Below, piece by piece: positions 1-6,800 of a DNA stretch of 7,336 nt. The notes below the pieces were generated by a model, which had not been told where the DNA came from, searched no databases, and saw only the letters and a program-made list of their open reading frames with translations. The DNA is from Candidatus Nanohalarchaeota archaeon (GTDB lineage: Archaea > EX4484-52). Positions within the stretch are counted from its first letter, which is position 1. Each line of letters starts with the position of its first letter. The position numbers were made by a program, and so were the translations under genes. The stretch is from contig DAOVUW010000042.1 of assembly GCA_030632385.1 (NCBI GenBank), positions 1 through 7,336 on the forward strand, written 5' to 3'.

Positions 1-7
1 CTTTTAA

Positions 8-15
8 TTTTATAT
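8..15 (+). promoter_or_regulatory. TATA box of the cysteine-motif protein gene
   Basis: TTTATATT matches the archaeal TTTAWATA consensus at 7 of 8 positions. Its centre lies about 33 bases before the ATG at 45, so transcription would start around 38 and give a leader of only a few bases. No Shine-Dalgarno sequence precedes the ATG, which fits nearly leaderless translation. The call rests on sequence match and spacing only. Confidence 0.5.
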
Positions 16-44
16 TAAATAACACCACATAAAAAAATATAGAT

Positions 45-530
45 ATGGAAAAAGTCAGTGAAGAATTCAAAACCGGCTGTTGTCCTAGATTTAATCCAAA
101 ATCGTGGGAAAACAAAGAAATAAAATGGAAAAATAAATTGTTTGTAAAGGATCATGTTTTTTGCATTTTTCATTTTCCATTGAATTTTGGAAAGGTTGTG
201 GTAAAAAATATGGAAATGATTAAAAAAGCAGATGCTCTTTTGACTGAACCGCTCATGCTTTCTGATGAAAATTCTTTGTGGGGTTCTGATATTTATATTG
301 CTGTTAGTAAGGAAGTGCCAGAAGCAAAAATGAAAAAAATATCTGGAACTTTCCTGACAAAAGTTTTTGAAGGGACATACAGTAATATAGGTAAATGGGT
401 CAAAGAAATTAAAGAATACGTCAAGTCCAAAAATAAGGAAATTAAAAAGATGTACTTTTTCTACACAACATGTCCTGTGTGTGCAAAAGCTTATGGTGAA
501 AATTATACAGTTATATTGGCAAAAATATAA
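45..530 (+). CDS. conserved cysteine-motif protein of unassigned function (often annotated 'hydrolase')
   Basis: This 161-residue soluble protein has no signal peptide or membrane segment. From memory it matches a family of roughly 150-160 residues found across bacteria and archaea. Family members share an N-terminal GCCPRF motif (Cys12, Cys13), a 'PLNFGKV' stretch, a central LSDENSLWG block, an SGTFLTKVFEG block and a C-terminal TTCPVCAKAYG motif (Cys143, Cys146). Databases often label members 'hydrolase', or liken them to GyrI-type small-molecule binding proteins, without firm biochemical support that I know of. The four cysteines at the two ends could bind a metal or form a redox pair; that is inference. 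The length is normal and the gene looks intact. The ATG at 45 is chosen because GCCPRF falls close to the N-terminus as in relatives and a TATA box is correctly placed. Another promoter and the MFS gene follow after 29 bases, so co-transcription is possible but not required. Confidence 0.8.
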   Translation: MEKVSEEFKTGCCPRFNPKSWENKEIKWKNKLFVKDHVFCIFHFPLNFGKVVVKNMEMIKKADALLTEPLMLSDENSLWGSDIYIAVSKEVPEAKMKKISGTFLTKVFEGTYSNIGKWVKEIKEYVKSKNKEIKKMYFFYTTCPVCAKAYGENYTVILAKI

Positions 531-531
531 T

Positions 532-539
532 TTTAAATA
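532..539 (+). promoter_or_regulatory. TATA box of the half-MFS gene
   Basis: TTTAAATA is an exact match to TTTAWATA. Its centre is about 25 bases before the ATG at 560, which is the spacing expected for a leaderless transcript starting at or next to the start codon. It lies immediately after the stop codon of the upstream gene, suggesting that the MFS gene has its own promoter in the 29-base gap. A chance match is possible in DNA this AT-rich. Confidence 0.5.
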
Positions 540-559
540 AAATTACATTAAATAGATAT

Positions 560-1126
560 ATGAGAAATATTTTTTTTAACAGAGCTTTAAAAATTCTTCT
601 CATTACAAATAGTCTTATAATGACTGCATCAGCTATGCTTGGTCCAATATATGCACTTTTTGTCGAAAAAATAGGTGGAAATCTTCTTGACGCAAGTATT
701 GCGGGCGGAGTTTTTGCATTTGCAGCAGGAATAACAACATTAATCTCTGGTCGATATACGGATAGAACCAAAGAAAAACAAAAGATTGTAGTATTTGGTT
801 ATTTTCTTATTGGTATTGGATTTCTTTTATATATATTTGTAAATTCTATTTGGTTTCTTTTTTTTGTCCAAATACTAATTGGATTTGCCCAAGCACTATG
901 TTCTCCCGCATTTGATGCATTATATTCCAAACATATTACAAAAACCAGAAGAGGAATAGAATGGGGAGAATGGGAGGCATCAAGCTATTTTTCGAGTGCA
1001 TTTGGAGCCGTAATTGGCGGAGTTATTGTATCTTTATTTGGCTTCAATATGCTTTTTATAATAATGGCATTTTTTTGTTTTTCAAGTTCATTATATCTTT
1101 GTTTTTTGCCTAAAAGGATTCTTTAA
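560..1126 (+). CDS. half-length (six-helix) MFS-type membrane protein
   Basis: The 188-residue protein has about six predicted membrane segments, near residues 12-35, 44-64, 75-95, 97-121, 140-160 and 162-183. The loop after helix 2 reads GRYTDR (64-69), close to the MFS motif A (GxLaDrxGrR) between helices 2 and 3. Ordinary MFS transporters have 12 or more helices in about 400 residues, so this is one N-terminal-type domain. It ends cleanly at LPKRIL after helix 6, and no helices 7-12 can be read in the 101 bases before the next gene, so it does not look like a recent truncation. I recall similar single-domain MFS proteins of about 190 residues in candidate-phyla bacteria and small archaea. 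The 'IEWGEWEASSYF' region before helix 5 resembles their 'FEWSLDSTF' segment. It may work as a homodimer. The substrate is unknown. The start lacks a Shine-Dalgarno sequence. Confidence 0.85.
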   Translation: MRNIFFNRALKILLITNSLIMTASAMLGPIYALFVEKIGGNLLDASIAGGVFAFAAGITTLISGRYTDRTKEKQKIVVFGYFLIGIGFLLYIFVNSIWFLFFVQILIGFAQALCSPAFDALYSKHITKTRRGIEWGEWEASSYFSSAFGAVIGGVIVSLFGFNMLFIIMAFFCFSSSLYLCFLPKRIL

Positions 1127-1150
1127 TATTGTGATAGACTGTTGGAATTA

Positions 1151-1169
1151 ACCGAAACTTATATATATG
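1151..1169 (+). promoter_or_regulatory. upstream copy of a duplicated BRE/TATA element
   Basis: ACCGAAACTTATATATATG contains a purine-rich BRE-like ACCGAAA followed by CTTATATA (7 of 8 to TTTAWATA). It matches the copy at 1182-1200 at 16 of 19 positions, with starts 31 bases apart. If active, it would start transcripts near 1190, at the second TATA box, giving a longer leader for the exported protein gene. It could instead be a vestigial or regulatory duplicate. Confidence 0.6.
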
Positions 1170-1181
1170 AAATTCAAAAAA

Positions 1182-1200
1182 ACCGAAAGCTTTATATATG
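1182..1200 (+). promoter_or_regulatory. main BRE/TATA promoter of the exported glycoprotein gene
   Basis: ACCGAAAGC is followed directly by TTTATATA at 1191-1198, an exact TTTAWATA match with an A-rich BRE. It is the best archaeal core promoter in the window. Standard spacing puts the transcription start near 1221, giving a leader of about 16 bases that still contains the GGTGA ribosome binding site. Promoter strength, ribosome binding site and a downstream T-rich terminator all suggest a well-expressed, single-gene transcript. Confidence 0.8.
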
Positions 1201-1226
1201 TCATAATTAGATTTATTATATAAACT

Positions 1227-1231
1227 GGTGA
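1227..1231 (+). promoter_or_regulatory. Shine-Dalgarno GGTGA that fixes the ATG at 1237
   Basis: GGTGA is complementary to the archaeal 16S rRNA 3' tail and ends 5 bases before the ATG at 1237. The in-frame GTG at 1228 lies inside this motif, so it is part of the ribosome binding site and not the start. This is the only convincing Shine-Dalgarno sequence seen in the window. Confidence 0.7.
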
Positions 1232-1236
1232 ATAAT

Positions 1237-2316
1237 ATGAATATAAAAAAATATATATTTTTGACAATGATTCTTATATCTGTAGCAATTGTTACAAATA
1301 GCGGATTCAATAAGGTTGCTTGTGCAATAGATTCAGAAACAACAAATGTTAGTGTTGAAATATCACAGCAAACATGGATTGACATATCTCCGGATATGGT
1401 TAGGTGGGAAAGTGTTAATCCTGGCGCAAAGTCTGCAACTTTTAAAGATATGGAAACAAACATAGAAGGAATTGAAGGATTTAACATTAGAAATATTGGT
1501 TCAAACAATATTAGCCGTATATGGTTTAATGCAACAGTTCCATCTGCAGCAAATAGTTTATACAGTGATATATATAATACAAATGATTTAACAAAATATA
1601 ATACAGGAAATTTCATATCCTTGAGCAGAGCAGATTGTACGGGAAATCCATTGAATAAAAGACGTTGTGGCGGTGCATCAATTACAGATGGGGATTATTT
1701 TTATCCAAATAAAGTAGAATATGCAGAAACAGTGATAAATGATACAAACAATATTGTTGCAGGTTCAAGAGTACCATACCTTAATTTAAGTACAGAAAGA
1801 AATGTAACTGTAGGAAGAATAAGAGATGGACAGAATGAGTATTTCTGGGCAATTTATGCAGGAGTAGGTGTAGGATTTGACTGTTCTTCTTCTGAACCAT
1901 CAATATCTTTGGGAAAAGTTCCGCATAATGATACAAATGTGGGTACAATAGATTTAAGGCGTACTACTGCTGGTTCAGATACAATTATGACTGGTCTTGC
2001 AGGAACTACTTATAAGACTAGCACTCGGAGAGGAACAACTATTGGATCTGGACGATGGCTAAATACTAGTATAACGGTTTCAGCAAATTGTAGAAATATA
2101 ACTGTAGTCCAATGGAATAAAGATGAAGGAACTACGGCAGATGACAACAATTACTGGATTACCACAGCTGCTACAGCCAGTATAGGACTAGCATACACAG
2201 ATACCAATTATATACTTCCTGGAGAATACTATACTGCATGGGTATATCTTCAACTTCCTTATGGAGTGCCTGATGGAATAATGGAAACAGGAACACTAAC
2301 TGTGATTGCATCATAA
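1237..2316 (+). CDS. exported, sequon-rich putative surface glycoprotein
   Basis: I do not recognise this 359-residue protein as a named family. Residues 1-30 form a Sec-type signal peptide: MNIKK, a hydrophobic core at about 6-20, then a possible Ala28-Cys29-Ala30 cleavage site. The mature part is rich in Thr, Asn and Ser and looks like beta-strand. It has nine N-x-S/T sequons, for example NVS at 37, NIS at 91 and NAT at 98, with others spread to NIT near the Cys285 region. These would be targets of AglB oligosaccharyltransferase outside the cell. Cys134/Cys144 and Cys216/Cys285 could form two disulfides. An 'SVNPG' segment (59-63) and the ending 'GTLTVIAS' resemble edge strands of Ig-like or jelly-roll domains. 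No C-terminal membrane anchor or sorting motif is visible, so it is either secreted or held by other surface proteins. It has its own strong promoter, ribosome binding site and terminator. Codons look less A/T-biased than its neighbours. A small surface-layer or appendage component is possible but unproven. Confidence 0.85.
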   Translation: MNIKKYIFLTMILISVAIVTNSGFNKVACAIDSETTNVSVEISQQTWIDISPDMVRWESVNPGAKSATFKDMETNIEGIEGFNIRNIGSNNISRIWFNATVPSAANSLYSDIYNTNDLTKYNTGNFISLSRADCTGNPLNKRRCGGASITDGDYFYPNKVEYAETVINDTNNIVAGSRVPYLNLSTERNVTVGRIRDGQNEYFWAIYAGVGVGFDCSSSEPSISLGKVPHNDTNVGTIDLRRTTAGSDTIMTGLAGTTYKTSTRRGTTIGSGRWLNTSITVSANCRNITVVQWNKDEGTTADDNNYWITTAATASIGLAYTDTNYILPGEYYTAWVYLQLPYGVPDGIMETGTLTVIAS

Positions 2317-2330
2317 GAAATTATATTCAC

Positions 2331-2363
2331 CCCCTCTCTTTCTTTTTTTTATTTTTATTTTTA
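2331..2363 (+). terminator. T-rich archaeal terminator of the exported protein gene
   Basis: A short pyrimidine run (CCCCCTCTCTTTC) leads into stretches of eight, five and five T residues, starting about 15 bases after the stop codon at 2316. Archaeal RNA polymerase terminates at such T-rich tracts without needing a hairpin, and none is obvious here. It would separate the exported protein gene from gatB. Confidence 0.65.
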
Positions 2364-2377
2364 ATTTAATACTTCTT

Positions 2378-2385
2378 ATTTATGT
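2378..2385 (+). promoter_or_regulatory. possible weak TATA region for gatB
   Basis: The sequence around 2376-2390 (TTATTTATGTTTTTA) is the only TATA-like stretch about 30 bases before the gatB ATG at 2413. The match to TTTAWATA is poor, but a promoter is expected here because a T-rich terminator lies just upstream and no Shine-Dalgarno sequence precedes the ATG. This is an inference from position. Confidence 0.3.
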
Positions 2386-2412
2386 TTTTAATGATTTCTC
2401 ATATATCCTCTT

Positions 2413-3846
2413 ATGATAGAAGAAAAAATGATTTTAAATGGTGTAAAAATTGGTTTGGAAACGCATATTTCTCTTCCGACAAAATCAAAATTATTCTGCT
2501 CATGCTCAAATATTGCAAAAGAAAATGAAGGAGCAAACACACGAATCTGCCCTGTTTGTTTGGGACATCCAGGTACAAAACCTTCTTTAAATCAAAAAGC
2601 AATTGAACTTGGAATAAAATTAGCGATTGTTTTTAATTGCGAACTTTCAAAAAAATCTTTCTTTTCGAGAAAAACATATTTTTATCCGGATTTATCAAAA
2701 AATTTTCAGATTACGCAATATGAAATTCCCATTTGTCAAAATGGAAATGCAACAATTAAAATAGATGACAAAGAGAAAAAAATTAGGATAAGGCGAATAC
2801 ATTTAGAAGAAGATCCTGCAAAAATAATATATCAAAAAGAAAGTACATTTCTTGATTACAATCGTAGCGGGTCGCCACTAATGGAAATAGTAACAGAACC
2901 TGATTTTTCTACATCCAAAGAAGCGAGAATATATCTCCAGAATATAATGAGTCTGCTTGAATATCTTGATCTTTCAAATGGAGAAGAAACAAATATAATG
3001 AAATCAGATGCCAATATATCTTTAAAAAACGGAACCAGAGTTGAAGTAAAAAATATCGGTGGTGTGAGAGAAGTTGAAAAAGCTCTGAAATACGAATTTT
3101 TAAGACAGAAAAATCTTATTGAAAAAGATGTAAAAATAGAAAGAGAGACTAGGGGATGGGTAGATAAATTAGGCATTTCTAAATCATTGAGATCAAAAGA
3201 ATTTGAAGAAGATTATGGTTATATTTTTGAGCCAGACCTGCCGTATATTTGCATTGATGAAAAGCAGATAAATGCGCAAAAAGACAAAATACCAGAATTG
3301 CTGGAACAAAAAGCAAAAAGAATTAAAAAAATTTATGGACTAAATGAAAAGACAATTGAACGCATCGTAAGATATAAAGATTTAGCCGATTTATTTGAAT
3401 ATCTTTGCGAAAAAAAAATAGATGCAAAATTGGCATCTTCATGGGTTGTGGGTCCAATTTTAAAAACACTGAACTGGAATAATACACGATTTTTCCTTCT
3501 AAAAATAGACAAAGAAGATATTTTTATGTGTCTTGAGGATTACACCAATAAAAAGCATTCTGATTTTGTCTGCGAAAAAATAATTCAAAAAATGGTTGAA
3601 GAAGCAAAAAACAAAAGAAATTTTTCATATAAACACATAATCAAAAAATTCGGGTTTTCTTCATCCAAAATCGATGTTGATGAAATCATAAAAAAAATAC
3701 TAAATGAAAACAAGGCAGTATATGAAGAATATTTAACTGGCAAGCAAAAAGCACTCGATTTTCTGGTTGGACAGGTAATGAGAGAAACCAAAGGGGCTGC
3801 AAAACCGCAGGAAGTAAAGGATAAAATTTCTAATTATAATAAATAA
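2413..3846 (+). CDS. gatB: Asp-tRNA(Asn)/Glu-tRNA(Gln) amidotransferase subunit B
   Basis: The 477-residue GatB activates mischarged Asp-tRNA(Asn) or Glu-tRNA(Gln) by ATP-dependent phosphorylation. In the cytoplasmic GatCAB complex it then accepts ammonia from GatA to form Asn- or Gln-tRNA. The cradle domain covers about residues 1-290 and shows IGLETH at 13-18, zinc cysteines 29, 31, 46 and 49 (CSC...CPVCLGHPG), YFYPDL at 89-94, RRIHLEEDP at 127-135 and DYNRSGSP at 148-155. A helical domain and a tRNA-binding YqeY-like tail follow, with FLVGQVM at 450-456. It is GatB, not the paralogue GatE, because it has normal GatB length and no AspRS-like insertion. One variation is 'ETNIMKSDANIS' near 193-203, where bacterial proteins usually read 'EGSLRCDANVS'. 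ATG 2413 is used; the ATG at 2428 would also keep all motifs. No gatA or gatC is in the window. Confidence 0.95.
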   Translation: MIEEKMILNGVKIGLETHISLPTKSKLFCSCSNIAKENEGANTRICPVCLGHPGTKPSLNQKAIELGIKLAIVFNCELSKKSFFSRKTYFYPDLSKNFQITQYEIPICQNGNATIKIDDKEKKIRIRRIHLEEDPAKIIYQKESTFLDYNRSGSPLMEIVTEPDFSTSKEARIYLQNIMSLLEYLDLSNGEETNIMKSDANISLKNGTRVEVKNIGGVREVEKALKYEFLRQKNLIEKDVKIERETRGWVDKLGISKSLRSKEFEEDYGYIFEPDLPYICIDEKQINAQKDKIPELLEQKAKRIKKIYGLNEKTIERIVRYKDLADLFEYLCEKKIDAKLASSWVVGPILKTLNWNNTRFFLLKIDKEDIFMCLEDYTNKKHSDFVCEKIIQKMVEEAKNKRNFSYKHIIKKFGFSSSKIDVDEIIKKILNENKAVYEEYLTGKQKALDFLVGQVMRETKGAAKPQEVKDKISNYNK

Positions 3847-3848
3847 GT

Positions 3849-6800
3849 TTATTGTCCAAATTTAAACAACTTCAACTGCCTGTCTTTTTTGCCGAATAAA
3901 TCATCGACCTGTTTTTCTAAAATTTTAAATTGCTGGCAAAGATAAGGGGATATTTCGAAATCTTCAATTATCTGTTTTGAAGGCTCCATGTATTTTCTCA
4001 CGAAACCTTCTGAAACAGAAAGGATAAGCTTTTCTTTGCAGTTTGTGCATATTCCTGCCAAAGGAATTCGTCTGTATTTTTCATTGCAGCTGACGCATCT
4101 TACAGACTGTTTTGAAAATGTTCTTAGATTTCCTTTTATGTCTTTTAAAAAATGTTTTGACAAAAGCTTTTCTGCGACAATGTTCTGGTTTACTCCGATA
4201 AGTTTCTTTCCTAATGTTAATTGAGTATTTACTTTATCATCCATAGATTGTAGACTAACATACTTTGTGATTATCATTCCGTCATTTATATCTGTAGTTT
4301 CGTGAGTGTATTTTGCATGAAACACTTCCGGTGTATCTATGACATTTTCAATGACTCTGGGGGTTTCACTCAATTCCCATGGATATTTGTATTTTAATGT
4401 CTGTCTGTAAAAAGAAAGAGGATATGAAGAATCTATATCTACATTCCAGGATTCATCATCCACTTCTTCGGGATTCATTATGCTTGTCAATACAAGCGGT
4501 GCATCCATTGAACGCCCTCCTCTTGTATCCGGCAGATAAGTCCTCGAAAAATTAAGCAAAGCATCCATCAACAGCAGGATAGAATCTTCATCGCCGTCGC
4601 AGTTTCGCCTCTTTGCAGCATGCCAGAATGGATGGGCATAACCTATTTTTGCAGGAGTAAAACCAATGATTCGTCCCATAACCCCGGCAGATGTATGTGG
4701 AGCAAGACCAATTACCAAATGTCCCAATAAATCTTCTTTTGTTTTAACATTATAAAATGGTTTTTCTTTGTAGAATTTTACAAGAAGTTCATCAACAAAT
4801 TTGCAGATGTTAATTAAATATTGCGCTCCTGAAAAAATACTGTTATCGGATACAATTATGTCCTGCGGTTTCAGTTCTATTACTTGTTCTTTGTCTTTAA
4901 TAGGATTATTATCTTTATCCAGTAAATATCCTAATTGCTTTAATTTTTCAATACTCACTGATATTTCTTTTGGTTTGAAATGAGTTAAAGGTACATTCAT
5001 TGAATCATATCGTATTGTGCCATCTTTGTTTACATACAAATTGTATTTGCATCTTAAAAGTCCTTTTTCTATGAATTCAACATTTCTATCTTTTCCCATT
5101 ACTCCACGAACTGTTTTGAATAATTTTGGTCTGGATTCATCACCGATGTTTTTCATTGCCTTTTTTAGCAAATCAGCGATATTAAGTTCCATGTTGCTGT
5201 AATTGAACTCAAGATCATTTGAGCCACCATAGCGGGATTCTTGTTTTGTCGGCGTCAAAACAGTTCTTGTATTGCAATCAAAACAAAAAGGAAAAGGCAT
5301 TTTTTTTCTGCATGTTGGACAGACATAATTTGAAACCCTTGAATTAATTGTTTTTTTTACCGCAGCTTCCATTATATTTCTTGTCTTTCCACCTTCGTGA
5401 CCGCATGGAAACAATGCCTGTGGACTTCCTTTTAAGATTCTTCTTTCTGCCTTTTCTGGTCTTCCCATTTTTAGACCGACTCTATGAGGTACCTTTTTTG
5501 GTATTGTTATTCCAGCCAAAATATTTACAGCATCCATTATATTTTCTGCTTTTGTTATTTTTTTTTCTATTTTTTTTGTGTCTATAGATTGAATGATTTC
5601 AGTAAAATTATTGGAAAAATCTTTTTCTTCTGATATCAATCCTACTGAATACAAAAGGGCATAAGCTGTATTTTTTTTTATAATTACTTTTTCATTCAAC
5701 ACTTTGTGCAGAACGAGTAAATCCTCTAAAATCTGTTTTGCTCCTGTATTTTCTAATGAAATCAAATCAAATACTATATCTCCCGAACTATTCTGATTTT
5801 CTATTGATTTTTTTAATCCATTGATTAATTTAGATAAGTCTTCTTTAGAAATATCGTGCCAGAAAAAAATATATTGCGGATGCAATGGAATATTTAGTTT
5901 TTTAGATATTTCAAGAGCTGTCAAAAAATCAGGTGTTTTAAATGGCTTTGCCATGTATTTTAAAATATCCTGCTTTTCATTTTCTTTTAATTTTATTTTG
6001 TCCATTGCTTCTTGAGCTTCCTTTGCCCACCATTCTTCCACATAAGAAGATGGAATCAAAATGTGACCGTTATTTAGAAACTCGCCAAAAGGAATCAGCA
6101 TATCTCCGGGAGACAAAATCATGTCAACGCAACTTTTATATTTTTTAACTTTTTCTTTTGTGTCTAAAAGTACAATGCTTTTATCCTCTAATTTCACAAT
6201 AGGAGCATTGATTGTATCGCACACTGTACCGACTGTTGCTTTTCCCGGGAATTCTTCTGCGAGTTGAGTTCCTATTGCAATAAATTCAAGCAGATGCATG
6301 GCGCATGGATGGACAGAGGTTGAAGCAATGCCGCCTGTTCTTGATCTTCCGTATCTTAAATTAAATCCGCCCTTTGTATTTGGAAAAGAAAAAACAGGTC
6401 TTCCTGCGATGATTTTAGACATGTATTTTGTATTGGGCGTGTATTTTTCTGATTCACCGTCTCCTTTTTTTGCAACAGAATGAAGTTTGTGCTTTAATTT
6501 AATGAATTTTTCAAGCCAAAGCCAGTCGCTTAAATTGTAATCTTTTGGATATTTTTTTATTCTCTTGAATAATTTTTCTGCCTTAAGAGGAACCCCGTCC
6601 AAAAAAACAAGACACATTCCCCCGCGAATCTTGTTTGTTTCGACCCGTGGTAGATCCTTGTAATTGGAAACATCAAGACGCTCTGTTGGGTCTCCTGTAA
6701 CTTCAATATGAATATTTGTAATCATCATTTCAACTTCTTCAGGAGTTGGGTGATATTGCTTTTCCACAATTCTTGTTGAATAATCTTCAATTTCTGTTTC

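Noticed and set aside
560..1126. MFS gene as a pseudogene truncated by mutation
   Set aside because: The 101 bases downstream encode no further helices, the protein ends neatly after helix 6, and single-domain MFS proteins of this length appear to exist as a family.
1228..1236. GTG at 1228 as start of the exported protein
   Set aside because: The GTG is part of the GGTGA ribosome binding site; the ATG at 1237 has correct spacing and begins a standard signal peptide (MNIKK).
1127..1236. Small RNA gene or tRNA in the gap before the exported protein gene
   Set aside because: No cloverleaf or stable hairpin is visible; the paired repeats are better explained as BRE/TATA elements.
1110..1616. 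Minus-strand open frame opposite the exported protein gene
   Set aside because: It overlaps a gene with a signal peptide, ribosome binding site and promoter; the translated product shows no recognisable motif and its start has no promoter.
2317..2412. Riboswitch or structured leader before gatB
   Set aside because: The region is almost entirely T-rich with little pairing potential, fitting a terminator followed by a weak promoter.
2413..3846. GatE of the archaeal GatDE complex
   Set aside because: The length of 477 residues and the FCSC...CPVCLGHPG, YFYPDL and tail motifs fit GatB; the AspRS-like insertion typical of GatE (about 620 residues) is absent.
3988..6483. Several plus-strand open frames opposite DP2
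   Set aside because: They are low-complexity Phe/Leu/Ser-rich antisense products of a certain, continuous DP2 gene and have no promoters or family motifs.
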